A stretch of 64,000 nt of DNA from Hetaerina americana. Its lineage: Eukaryota > Arthropoda > Insecta > Odonata > Calopterygidae. The stretch spans positions 98,823-162,822 of the forward strand of contig JAKTNV010000407.1 of the NCBI GenBank assembly GCA_022747635.1, read 5' to 3'. Each line of letters begins with the position of its first letter. Position 1 is the stretch's first letter. Of the stretch, positions 11,931 to 24,200 are shown piece after piece. The notes beneath the pieces are model-generated. The model had not been told where the DNA came from, did not search any database, and saw only the letters and a program-made list of their open reading frames with translations. A program made the translations under genes and the position numbers.

Positions 11931-13111
11931 GGAGAAAGGAAAAGGAAGGACATTTCCCTTTTTCAAAGAAATTCATTTATCGAAGAAAAAAAAAGAAATT
12001 GAAATAAGAATATTTAAAATAATCCGTAATGAAATCAAACTCAAATTTCACATTTTTTTACTGATCATTTAGGTTCGAACAGTTCATCTCTAAAAACAAG
12101 CAAATGAGCCATCAACTAAAACTTTGGAAGCAAGTTGAAAACACTTGCTATGAAAGCAAACAGTAAAGTTTAATATACTAATCCTCACAAATCAATGTAA
12201 CAGCACTTGTCCTATGATATATTAATAAAAATAGACCTATTCTCTATGAAATATTTATTCAATGAATATCCACGTATTAGTTTGCTGTTGTGTAAAATAA
12301 TTACACGGTTAAGACATTATTTCACAAAATTACAGAGAATTTTTCATTAAAAATGACATGTAAATATAAATAAATGAATACGTTCTTAACATCAATTTAA
12401 TGATTACATCAGTAAAAAAGGTAAAGTTGTTCAAACAGACATGAGCCCAGGTATCAGTCAATCATCTGCATTCTATTGTCTTCCATAAATATTCTGCCAA
12501 GGCACTGTTTGTCCCAGAAGGAAGTGAATGTTCAATGGTTGCCATACACTCATGAATTGATATTCACATAATATCTATTTACAATTACATATGCCTACCA
12601 AAGTTGCATTAATTCATTCTGCAGATAGAAGGTGAACATAAGTTAAGATTGAAGTAACTAGCATTAACACCTGGGTATTTGAAGAATCAATAAGTCAGCT
12701 CTATTATTTTATGTTTAAATTGAGGGTCTTAGGATGAGAAGGATACTAAAATGGAGATATTATAGTATTTATCAAAGTAACTATAGTAGTCTGGGGCTTT
12801 TTTTAGGATTGGAAGTATCCAATTGGAAGAATTCCAGAATGAGTCTTGAAGTAGTTATTGTATATAATGTGAAGGGTTGTGGTATATTGTACAAAATAGA
12901 TGGCAGGGGAATGTTGGCACTTCAGACAGTGAACCCCATCATATAACAAGCCTTTGATAATTTTAGTGACTGGATCATTTAGCTTTGATTTCATGTTGCT
13001 CAGATACATGATCATTGAAATACTTTTGAAATGTGGGTTTTGAGAAGGTAAAGTGGACAAAAAGGAAAACAAATGAGTAATTGATACTGGTGAATTATTT
13101 TTTAAAACTTA
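11931..13111. other. no gene recognised
   Basis: AT-rich. Short open frames at 12734-12946 and 12803-13072 overlap on opposite strands and have no recognisable motif. Confidence 0.5.
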
Positions 13112-13268
13112 TATTATTTATTAGATATTATATTTTAAAATAAAAAAACTGCGTATGGATATCTAAACAAATAACTTCATAAGGTTATTTTTCCTAAGGT
13201 GATACATTTTCTTAAATTACACCTCTCACTAGTACCCCTGAAATCCCCGCCACACTAAGAGGGTTAAG
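13112..13268 (+). repeat. dispersed repeat, copy 1 (copy 2 at 16700-16855)
   Basis: About 155 bp, including TATGGATATC, AAGGTGA and CACTAGTACCCCTGA blocks and ending near GGGTTAA, recur in the same orientation at 16700-16855. Between the two copies lie the PLE and broken linker exons. It may be a solo element end or a local duplication. Confidence 0.65.
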
Positions 13269-13436
13269 GAGGGAGAAATGATGAAGTCCAACTTTTGGTC
13301 AATCCGATGATCCGAAAACAAATGAGTAATGGTATTGGTAGATTGAGAGGGAACTGCTGAAAAACATCTTAAGGAGGGAGAAATGATGAAATCAGAGTTC
13401 TTGTCAATCCAATGCTTCCAGAGCACCTACAAAATG
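13264..13436 (+). repeat. two-unit tandem repeat, about 105 bp period
   Basis: The phrase TTAAGGAGGGAGAAATGATG starts at about 13264 and again at 13369. Each is followed by a similar GGTCAATCC or TGTCAATCC stretch. Confidence 0.55.
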
Positions 13437-14105
13437 GCATGGTTTGTAGACTAAACCCTAACAAAGCCTAAATACAAAAATTAACACTAAAAAAAGTGAA
13501 TAAAATGTTAGCCAAAGATATTGAAATGGCATTTACAAATTGCCAACTGAAAAAAGTTATTTGCATTTTGATTTTACATATACTAAATGCATCTCAACTG
13601 ATGGTTCATAATAACTAAAAAGGAGACCTTGAAGGAAGTGAAAAGATTTTTCCTGATGAAAAAGTATACCCATAACAGTGGCGAGACCTTCTTATCTTGT
13701 TCCAGCAACTGAATCTTTTATCCATCCTAAGGCATCCTAGGAATCTTAATTACAAACTTATCCTTAATTTCCAATTCTTAAATTAAAGACAAGTAGAATC
13801 ATCCATTATTTGAAGGATCTTGCAAGAACAAAGAAAAGCATTAGATGCAAAGGTGTTTTCATACTTCCATAGTTTTAATGACTCATAGAATCGTTTACAT
13901 ACTCCTAACCACTACTGCAAAAAGAGGTACATAAACTACAGTCATTGATGGTCACAATAACTTAAGTGAGGTGATATGATAACAAAATGGAAAGTGCAAA
14001 TTCATGTAAAGAGGGAAGATAATTAAAATTCACATAGCAGTGAACAAAACTGATTTCAAAGCAAAGATTGCTAACTATGCAAACAACTTGAATATGAACA
14101 CTCAC
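13437..14105. other. no gene recognised
   Basis: AT-rich sequence downstream of the linker-exon fragment. Nothing coding is identified. Confidence 0.45.
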
Positions 14106-14290
14106 CAAATTCTCTGCTTCATCATTGCTGGACCAGTCACCTTGCATTGATTTGAGCATTGGCAATTCTACATCCTTTACAGGAGCAACAGAGCAACCAC
14201 TAGAAGTGTCAACCTCCTCTTTGACAGGGATCACATCATTCCGGACATTCACAGCCTTACTCTCTTCAGCATAAAATTTGCAGACAACAT
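14106..14290 (-). pseudogene. orphan ZAD-ZNF linker exon, 5' end cut by a PLE
   Basis: The minus-strand frame is open and matches gene C exon 4 (VKEEVDTSSGCSV against [13 protein letters not shown]) and pseudogene F exon 4 (DVELPM, SNDEAENLV). The donor TTG|GTGAGT is intact. The upstream part stops matching at about 14270-14290, where PLE sequence begins. No ZAD or finger exon can be assigned to it, so it is a broken fragment of a further family member. Confidence 0.7.
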
Positions 14291-15880
14291 GCAATTTATG
14301 CAAAATGTCAATAAAGATATGACTTCATTGCAAATAATTTCTGGTGTTTTAGCATTGAGTAGCACTTCCTTTGCTAGGAGCACTGCTTCTTCTCTTGGGA
14401 TACTTGTGAATAAGTTTACAACATCAAATGACACTAATATGGAATTCGTTGGTGGGGTTATATGTGTTAAGGAGTTTGTCAGTTCTATGGAGCTCTTTAT
14501 GCTATATTTTCCATGAAATTGGGAATGTTCTACAAATTTGCACTTCACAACCCTAGAATTATTTCTTGTTTAATGGAAACCTATATCAACCTTTGGATGG
14601 TCTAGCTATGAGCTCCCCCTTATCACCTCTACTGGCTGAAATATTTCTGAAAAACCTAGAAATGGAACTTTTTAAAAGTGAAAATCCTCTTCTGAAAAAT
14701 GTGCACTACTGGTTCCGTTACATAGATGATGTATTATGTTTGTGGACAGATACAAAGAGACAATTGGTAAATTTTTTAAAGCTCATCAAGTCTTTAACCT
14801 CAAGGATTTAATTCACCAAGGAGGTCCAAGAGGGTTTTAATTTGAAATTCCTGGATCTAGCTATTTCCATTAAAGAGGAAAAACAAAAATTTTCTATTTT
14901 ACACAAGCTCACTTGTACAGACCAGGTCATCCATGCATCATCAAAACATGCATTTCACCAAAAACTTGCAGCCTTTCAAAGCATGATACACAGGGCATTA
15001 GGTATCCCTTTAGATCCCTCAGCCTTCACATAGGAAATAACCAATTTTAAAAAAATGGCTTTGGCCAATGGGCACACAGAAAAATTGATTGATGACTTGT
15101 TAGATAACAAAAGGAAAAAACTTTTATTCAGAGAAATTTACTGACCCCCACCCAGAGACCTAGCTTTGTGGCGACACATTAAATATGTAGGAAAACCCTC
15201 CTTTAAAAAAGACCGTGTACTCAGTGATGATGAACATAAAAACTACCTTCTAAAATAATAAAAACCTAAGGAGTTTGCTACTGGCAGTCAAAGACCCCAT
15301 GAAACCAACTCTCCAGAGCAGGGTTTACCAATTGCAATGTGGCGACTTTGATGCTAAATACATTGGTCAGACAGGGAGGAGCATAATGGTTTGAGCGGAA
15401 GAACACCGGAGAGTTTTTATAAAGAACACTTGGATGTCCCAATTTGCAACTCATCTCTCGAAGGAAGGCCAACAAGCAGATTTCACCCCTGAATTACTGC
15501 ATGGAGTGAAGAAAGGGATGCAGGTGGATATCCAAGAGCAGTTAGAAATTCTAAAAAATGGTTAAGAAGGAAAAGATAACTAATGACCACCTCTTCTCTT
15601 TTCACTCACCCCTCCTGGACATTCCTATTCTACACCCCAAAAAATCCCCATGATGCAAACCCACGCTCCCTTCTCAACCCTTCCCCCCCTCCCTCTTACA
15701 CCTCTCCTTTCCTTAATTGCATTCCCCCATCTGTTACCTCTACCTAACCGAGTATGTAACTCAGATAAATCTATATTGTACCACTAGTCCTGAGGATGTT
15801 AAAGTGTAACGAAACTAGTCGACCAATAGTTTATTTTGTAGAAAGCAAAGATTTTTCAAGCAAGTACTTTTCCTAAGTTA
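14291..15880 (+). mobile_element. Penelope-like element with inverted 5' half
   Basis: On the minus strand 14548-14291 encodes the N-terminal PLE reverse transcriptase (VSFDVVNLFTSIP). From about 14557 on the plus strand the same protein continues: YFLFNGNLYQPLDGLAM, then the catalytic YIDDV at about 14722, the DLAI and HKLAAF motifs to 15031, and a GIY-YIG endonuclease remnant with KYIGQTGR near 15351. Stops interrupt the 3' part (for example before the endonuclease and within it). The element runs to roughly 15880. The two halves meet head to head, as expected of a 5' inversion at integration. Confidence 0.8.
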
Positions 15881-16250
15881 AAAGGCATATTTTATATCCC
15901 ATTTAATCAATTGGGTATTGATGGGAATTACCTCCAGCACATGTGTGGCTGAGTGGAGGGTGAACTTTAGAGTTCAGATATACTTCAGATAGATGGTCAC
16001 ATGTCTTGAATGATCCTCTTGCCACCTCCCGCTTTCAAGATTGCTACAAAGGGAAAGGTGCACGTCGTCTTTTCCATTGTCTGGATCCCACTTTACCAGC
16101 ATCGTCACATATGCATTGATCACCAGTGTCAACCACGTGGGCAGGAAGATATGGGTTGCTCCTTTCTGGTCTTAGTTTGTTGGCACCCCAACCAATGGTT
16201 CAACTGGGGGATGCAAATCTATATGGGTATATGCCTGTGGTAAGGAAGAA
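15881..16250. other. no gene recognised
   Basis: Somewhat less AT-rich than its flanks. No supported gene. Confidence 0.4.
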
Positions 16251-16259
16251 GAGCCTCCC

Positions 16260-16560
16260 TCTTCTTTTGGTCCTGGTGACAGTGGCTTCTCCGTTGGCTC
16301 CTGTTCCGCATCTGGCTCCGAGTTTCAAATCTGGCCTTCGTCATTGTCATGCATTTCATGCATAGATAGTTGCAGTGGCAATGGCTACACATTCATCTCT
16401 TGGTATGGGTCCATATCAAGTCCACTATCTCTCACTATGTTTGATGTACTTGTCACCATTTCCTGTTTATCACTTTCATTTACCATTGATTCTCTTGGAG
16501 TCTGTCCTATAATATTTTCTACATGTCTTTTTAATTTTTTATAATGTTTAAATATTGTAG
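16260..16560 (-). pseudogene. possible decayed linker exon of a ZAD-ZNF paralogue
   Basis: The minus-strand frame ESMVNESDKQEMVTS then DMDPYQEMNV resembles, loosely, gene C exon 3 ([15 protein letters not shown] then [14 protein letters not shown]). It ends in a stop. It sits upstream, in the minus sense, of the linker fragment at 14106-14290, so both may be remains of one extra gene. The similarity is weak. Confidence 0.3.
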
Positions 16561-16699
16561 TTTAATTGAAAAATGTTTTTAAAAAAACATTAGTTTTGTG
16601 TCTTAAAATCGAAATATAATTGCTAAAAAAATATTCTTCAAATTTATGATACTGTAGTAATTACATTAATTTTTCAGATGCTGTAAATATATTACATCA

Positions 16700-16855
16700 T
16701 TATTTACTACAATATTATATTTTAAAATAAAAAACTGCATATGGATATCCAAACAAAAAACTTCATGTTTTTTTTCTAAGGTGAAACATTTTCTTAAATT
16801 ACCCTTTGCACTTCTCACTAGTACCCCTGAGATCCCCGCCGCACTGAGGGTTAAA
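16700..16855 (+). repeat. dispersed repeat, copy 2
   Basis: Same-orientation partner of 13112-13268. It lies just downstream of the gene B stop codon. Confidence 0.65.
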
Positions 16856-17031
16856 TATTGTTATCATGATATACATAATAATGCTGAGATTTTTCACTTT
16901 ATCAATTTTTTTTATTTCAAGAAATTACATAAGACATGATAATAATGTCACTTTGTTACAATGTTGTAATTTTTAGTTTTACAATCGTTTCTTTAGAGTG
17001 AAATAAACTCCAGGATCTTACATTTTTATGA

Positions 17032-18266
17032 TCATTTTGCAGAGTGTGTCTTCATGTGTGTGATAAGGTGAGTATGCTGAATGAATGCTTTTGAACAGAC
17101 ATTGCACTTGTGAGGCCTTTCACCGGTGTGTGTCATTATGTGACTCTTTAGATGATGAGTCATAGCAAAAGCTCTCAAACAAATGACACACTTGTGTGGC
17201 TTTTCACCAGTGTGTGTCAGCATGTGTGACTTTAGTTCACTTCTCTGGATAAAAGATTTTGAACAGATGATGCACTTGTGTGGCCTTTCACCAGTGTGTG
17301 TCATTATGTGTATCTTTAGATGACTTTTCATAGGAAACGCTTTTGAACAAATGTCACACTTTTGACGCCTTTCACCAGTGTGTGTCTTTATGTGTCTTTT
17401 TAGTTGATTACTCAAAGCAAAAGCTTTCAAACAAATGACACACTTGTGTGGCTTTTCACCAGAGTGTGTCAGCATGTGTGAATTTAGTTCACGGCTCCTG
17501 GTAAAAGCTTTTGAACAGATGTTACACTTATGTGACTTTTCACCAGTGTGTGTCAGCATGTGGCCCCTTAGAGAACCTTTTGCTGCAAATGGTTTAGAAC
17601 AAATATGACACTTGTGAGGTGTTTCACCAGTGTGTGTAATCATGTGTGCCTTCAGATGACTTCTCTGAGTGAATGCTTTTGAACAGATGTTGCACTTGTG
17701 TGGCCTTTGATCAGTATGTTTCAATATGTGATCCTTTAGAAAACATTTATAAGCAAATGCTTTTAAACACACATCACATTTGTACCTCTTTCCATCAGTA
17801 TGTGTCAACATGTGCCTCTTTAAGCTATTATTAAGAGCAAATCCTTTGCTACACATTTCACACCTGTGTGGCCTTTCTCCAGTGTGTGTTAACATGTGCG
17901 TCTGTAAATTTATATTTTTAGCAAAACCTTTTAAACATAATGCACATTGAAATGGCCTTTCCCAAGTATGTGTTGACATGTGCCTTTTGAGTTTACTTAA
18001 ATTTAGAAAGTTTTTGAAGCAGAATTCACATTGGTGCTTTTTCTTAAGAGCATGCACCCATTTTATATGACTTGCAAGGTGTTCTTTTCTCTTAAATACC
18101 TCCAAACAAACATCACATTTGAATTGCATCACCTTGTTAAGGTGCACATGCATTACATGATCTTTTAGAAGGTCCCTTTGTTCAAATACCTTGTTGCAAA
18201 TTTTATACACATTCAGTTGAGTGGCTGAAGCATTTTCTCCTGCATTATCTTGTTTTTGGTAATCAT
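17032..18266 (-). CDS. gene B last exon: C2H2 zinc-finger array
   Basis: The acceptor is TTTCAG|ATGATT at 18267, phase 1, completing a codon with the last G of the 124-nt exon; the TGA stop is at 17032. Fourteen finger units are visible. The first (KICNKVF...DHVMHVH) has Tyr where its first zinc-binding Cys should be; gene C keeps Cys there. Units 2-14 have both Cys and both His. Most linkers are HTGE(R/K)PHKC. A frame starting only at 18210 would need a GTG; that codon is internal to the exon. Confidence 0.9.
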
Positions 18267-21200
18267 CTGAAACATTTGAAGGATAAGGTAAGGTTGATAT
18301 TCATTTAATAATATATTCCTGCAATGAAAAAAATTGTTTTAACCAGTTTTGATAAACATATTATTGTAAATAAATTATTATAGGTATGCATGTACACATC
18401 TTTTCCTGTAAAAAGTCATTTGTCTATGTATGTATGTATGTTAGCAAGTTCAGCTGTGCTGAAATCCCAGGAACAAAGCATCTGTCATTAACTAAAGCTG
18501 ACCTGAATTATGGCTGGGGATAAGGGCTTCTCTGGTTTTGCACCAGGTCATGTTTTGGTAGCACCAATGTTTTGACAGCTAATTCTGCCATCGTCTTCAG
18601 GGTGAATTGACATTGCCGGGAATGTGCCCAGTATTTATGTTTGCTGTTGAGTCTGCTGTCTCGTGATTGGTTAAGATGCTTGTTCTCTCAAATCCGTGAT
18701 CTTTTTGAGTACAGGTTTCCATGCATTGCTAATCTGGAATCCGTTGTCTCAATTTACCAGGTTCTTGTTCAATCTTATGTGGACTCCTTTGACAATCCGG
18801 TCCCAGTATCTATTGGCCGGATCCAGAAAAATATATCATTCTTTAAATGATATATTTCCTTTCCTGTGTGCTATGAAATACTTCAGAAATATTTTTCTTG
18901 ATCTTTCTTGAAGTCCTTGTATAAAAAAAATGGTTTTGGTATCAGGGTAACACTAAGTAAATCAATGTAGTTCTGCAATGGAATCTGGAATCCGTTGTCT
19001 CAATTTACCTGGTTCTTGTTCAATCTTATGTGGACTCCTTCATTGACAATCCGGTCCCAGTATCCATTGGCTGGACAAAGGACCTTTGTCTTTGAGAATT
19101 CTATTCTATGTTCTTTTTCGATGCAATGTTCTGCCACCGCCAATTTCTTGGGATAGCACAGTTGGATACATATCTTGTGTTCAATGAGTTGCTTTACCAC
19201 TGTTCTCCCGGTTTCCCCAATATATGATTTCCCACACTCTCAGGGGATTTTGTAAACTCCAGCTCACTTTAGATTCCGGTCATCCTTCACGGTGGATAAG
19301 AAGGATTTTAACATCCTCTGAGGATTATGTATTGTCTTCACCTTATGTTTATAAGTATCCTGTCAATCTTTTTCAATATGGTGGACAAAAATGAGATGTA
19401 GGCTCTGGCAATCAGAAAACAGCAGACTCCACGCCAAACATATAAATACTGGGCACAATCGCGGCAATGTCACCTCACCCTGAAGATGATGGCGAAGTTA
19501 GCTGTCAAAACATTGGTGCTACCCTACCTGACCTGGTGCAAAACTCGGGAAGCCTTCATCCACAGTATTCACCAGGAAAGCCTCAGATCATTCTGAATTA
19601 TGCCTTCTAGCACATTTTGTTTTACCTTCATCAGTGTCAATATGCTTTTCTCAGGGTAGGGGAAGTGGAGAAATGATGTCATGCTGTTATTTTTCAAAAA
19701 CTTCATCACAAAGAGGGCAGTATGAGCCCAATTTTGCAGCAACCAGGTATGCAAATCTTTCTTTTCATATGCAAATCCTCAGAAAAAATCCTCTGAAAAG
19801 AAATGCAAGGACACTCCAGACATCTCACAGAGCTACTTGTTTCTGTGATGATATTCACCAATAAGTGCATTAATTTTGTCAACAAACTTTAATTTTTACA
19901 TTAATTTTGTTTTCAAAAGTATAAACCACTCATAGACTCTGGTTTTCCTTAAAACAGCTTTAGCATAACAGGTCTTGAGCATTATCAATGTTTCCGCTGC
20001 AAATTCACCCAACAGGAAATAAAATTTTACTGCAGTGTTTTTCTCTGGATAATCCACCATCATTGTTTATTGCCAAAATGAAAAAATGTTCCATTGAAAC
20101 AGCTTTTATTGACTACTGCAGCCCAATTTCTGTTACTTTTGTGTCCCCTTTTTATCTGCAAAATTTTACCTTTTTTGTTCTACCAATTGCTTATTTCTCC
20201 AAGCATGCTTAACCAATGAGCACCTTATCCTTTGTAAGCGCATAAAGTATGTACTAAAATTCACAGTATCTTCAATATCTGCCTAATAAATGTGGAATAC
20301 CAATTGTTATTTTGCTTGGTAGTAGATTGAAACTGCTCTTGTGGAGCAAAGAAAAAGGAATATAGCATAGACTTGAAGTAAAATGAACTGTTTTTTTATT
20401 GCAAATAAACAACCAATAAAGAAAATTATCTAATAGAAGGGTTTATAATGGTCTCACATAACTGTTCCACATGGGTTTACTTAGTGTTACCCTAGCAAAA
20501 CAAGTATTTTTTATACAATGACATCAAGAAGGAACAAGAACATTTCTTAAGCATTTAAAATAAAATTAGCATACAGGGAAGGAAATATATCATTTAAGAA
20601 ATGATATATTTTTTCCACAAAAAGATTGTTAATCATTAGGGAAATTTTATACTGCTGCTTTTAACATAATGCAGAAAATAAATCAATAGCAATGGATATG
20701 ACATAACTAGGAAAACCTAGGATTGGGACTAGGAAAGTGAGAGTATACAGCAGTAACATTAAGTTGTGCAATTTATTTGTTATAATTTTTAGACATTTTT
20801 TTAAATTTCCATATGAGTTTATTAATTCAATAATTGTGTTGGTAACATAAATTGTACATTTTTCCTGGCCAAATTATATGAATAACTGAATTTTTTTGTA
20901 GCAAATTATTTTTGCAGCTTATTTTTATGTATTATAATTTACTCTTTATGCATTTTGCAGAAGATATTTAATGAAAATTCTTTTTAGTTTCACTGAAAAA
21001 AGTAATCAATCAAATTTTAACACCAAATTTTTGCAGCATAAAATATATGTGCTGAATATGACTTAGCTTATCTTGATAACTTATTGACAAGATCAATTGT
21101 GAGGCAGTGCTGTGTAATGACCTACTTAAATTAAATTATTCCAAAAAATCCATTTTTATTACTTTTGATTTGGTCACATTAAATGACTTTTTTATACTTT

Positions 21201-24200
21201 TAACGACTGAAAATAAAAAATATCAAATTTCGGCAAAATTTTATCAAGTTGAACAAGCCAATTAGGTATTTTGCCCTACCAACATATCCCAGGAGGACCT
21301 TAGGGATAAATGTAAAATTAGAAGGCACTGAACTAACTCTCATCTTGGGACTAGGTTTTTGTGGCATTCAGATGGAAGACTTTCATTCTCAGGATGTCAT
21401 CATGTATGTTATTTTTCAGACAACAGTTTAATCTGTGTCAACAAGGGTCTTCAGGTTGAAGTGAACCAGGTCTGGGTACTTCAACCTGAAGATGCTTGTT
21501 GAAACACAAGCAAAACATTTCTCAGAAAAACCACCTACATATGACATCCCCAGAATGAAGAGTGTAACTCTCATCTTAATCTTTCATTAAATCCATTGGG
21601 TAGATATCAAAATTAGAACATAATATTTGGCATGTTAATTTTTCAAAAAGTACATACATCTAACAAGTGCTTTGATAAGCAATTTGAGGTTTATTCCCAT
21701 GGAAACTGAATGAATTAGTACAGCAGGAAACTAATATTAGGAACAAAAGTATGGGGCAATTAGGAAAAAAAACAAATAAATCCTATCCTGTTGCTTCAAA
21801 CAAAAGCAGTATATACATAAATAAAGAATAATAGACATGGAAAATGAAAGAAAATAGTCTAACTGTAAATAATGGACATGTAAAAAAAAAATGAATGACA
21901 TTGATACCTTTCACATGATGTTTAGATCCTACTTAGGGTAAAACAAGATATAGAAAGGGAACATGGTTGTTTTTATCTATTTCATTTACAGTTCTTCACT
22001 GATATAGCCCAAAATCAGCATAATAGAGTAAAACAAAAGAAGAGACTTGAAAACACAGCATGATTAATATAAGATCTAGTCGGAGTAGCTAAATAAATAA
22101 TATTAAATATATTAATAAATAATTGCAAAAAAGGATGATAATATTATCATATTTTTGGCAATAAATCATACTATTTTAAATGGCCATTCAGTTATTTTTA
22201 AAACAATTTTAAAAAGTTAACTTAGTTTTTCAACAAAACATTAGAAGTACTGCAAGGGTTAATCACCAATAGTTGTATTACACCAGAAAGTAGCAAAAGT
22301 GAAGTGTCAGCACAGCCATTAGCTGTCCTTACCTTGTTCCTGCAACACCTCCTCTTCCAGTCTTACTTGCATCTGAGGAATATCAGCATCACAATCTTCC
22401 TTAATGTTAACTTCTTCCTGACAGGGCATATTTATTTCTGCATCTTCCAAATTATCCTGCAAGATCAAAAAAAAAACAACAGATTTTTAGGATACCCATG
22501 AAAAATGCTTTTAAAACATGTTATTTTTAAATTAAGAAAAAAAAATTTTTAACGTGTACGCATTATATTAATATAATAAATAATATTTTAGCTGATAGCT
22601 CTTGAAAAAAATAATTTTTTTCTTCAAACAATTTACTTGCATTGGTTAGGATAAAAGGATTGATGTATGCAGAGAGTATGAAATACTTGTTGTGAAGTTG
22701 TCAGCCTGTTCAGTTGAGAAACACACTGCATATGACTACACAGTGAAAAACACTTCAAATCTCTTCCTTTAAAAAAATAAAATGTGATGAACAGAAATGT
22801 CTCTTGAGACTTGGCCTCAGCCATATTGAAGAGATATTAAGAACCCATCAACTAAGGCTGTACACTCTGCGAACTAGTGCTAACTTCATATGCATTATAA
22901 TTATGTTTAGGTAATTACCAGTTAAGGTAGGTTATGGATGGACATAACTACCAAATAAATCTTTTGTGACTGCTAAGAAAAAAAAATCCACCGGCACACT
23001 TCACATTAAGTCCCCGTTCAGCTCTGAATACTTCTTCTCATTTACCCAATCCAAAATTCTTTTCTTGTTTATGCCCTATCTTAATTTAACTAACATTCTC
23101 TCCTCTATTCGTTTTTAGCCTCTCACTGCCAGACAATATGGCTTTCCTCCAATTTTTCCTGCCTTCATAGGATTTCTTGGACAAACCCTTACCTTTGCCC
23201 AAAATGCCTAGCACTTCCTGATTTGTTTTCTTTCTGGTCAACTGCCTTTTCTCTATTCTTTTACATACCCTCATTTCAAAAGCCAACAATACCTTTCTGT
23301 TAATGTCCCCTATCAAATTTAATAAGTATTTTCTTTATATATTCACTCCATGTCCCTGTCATCAAATCCTACCTTTTTAATGCCTCATTTCTTAGTGCAG
23401 GTTTTCTTCTTACCTCACTGCTGCATTCACAGTATTGTTACTGAACACCTAGATATGTAAACGCTATAGTTTTTGCCCTCCTTTTCCAATGCCTTGCATT
23501 TACCTTTCTTGAAAATTGCACAATATATTTCATTATTATTGATTCTTATTCCATATCTATCACATAATGGACAACTCAGCCTTACATCTCTTCTGAGCAC
23601 CGCCCACCAGACCATCTGTCCTTAACTTACACCTTATCAGTCTGAGATATGTACAGGTTAATGATTAGCCTCCTGTCCATCCTATCTATTCTTATATTTC
23701 ACATTTAACTCACTAGTTCAACCCAATTCACTATATCAAATGAGCTTTTGAAACCATCAAAACTGATAGGTACATAGTGATTGTAATCTAAATTCCTCTC
23801 GATTAATGTTCTGATTACTTCAGAAGCATTATGCATGTCTCTCCCATTCCTGAACCCAGACTAAAAATACCCTAAGTAATTATTTGCTTGACTCTATTTT
23901 TTTATCGACAATACAAAGAACCACTTCAGATGTGCAGTATTTCACACTTATTGTTCTGTAGTTTTCACATGTGACCTTTACCTTATTTGGAAAGGAAATA
24001 AAACTTATCACATAACGTTTTCCTGGCAGATTCCTTCCGCAAAGCTTCTATGAATTAGTCCATATACTTTTCCTCCTATATTTTCCAAACCTTTTGGTAA
24101 TTCTGCAAACATATTCTTTACCCATACTGCCTTATTTAACTTAATCTGCTTTAAAGCCCTTTCTATGTCATCATCGGATATACCTGGACCTAAACTATAT

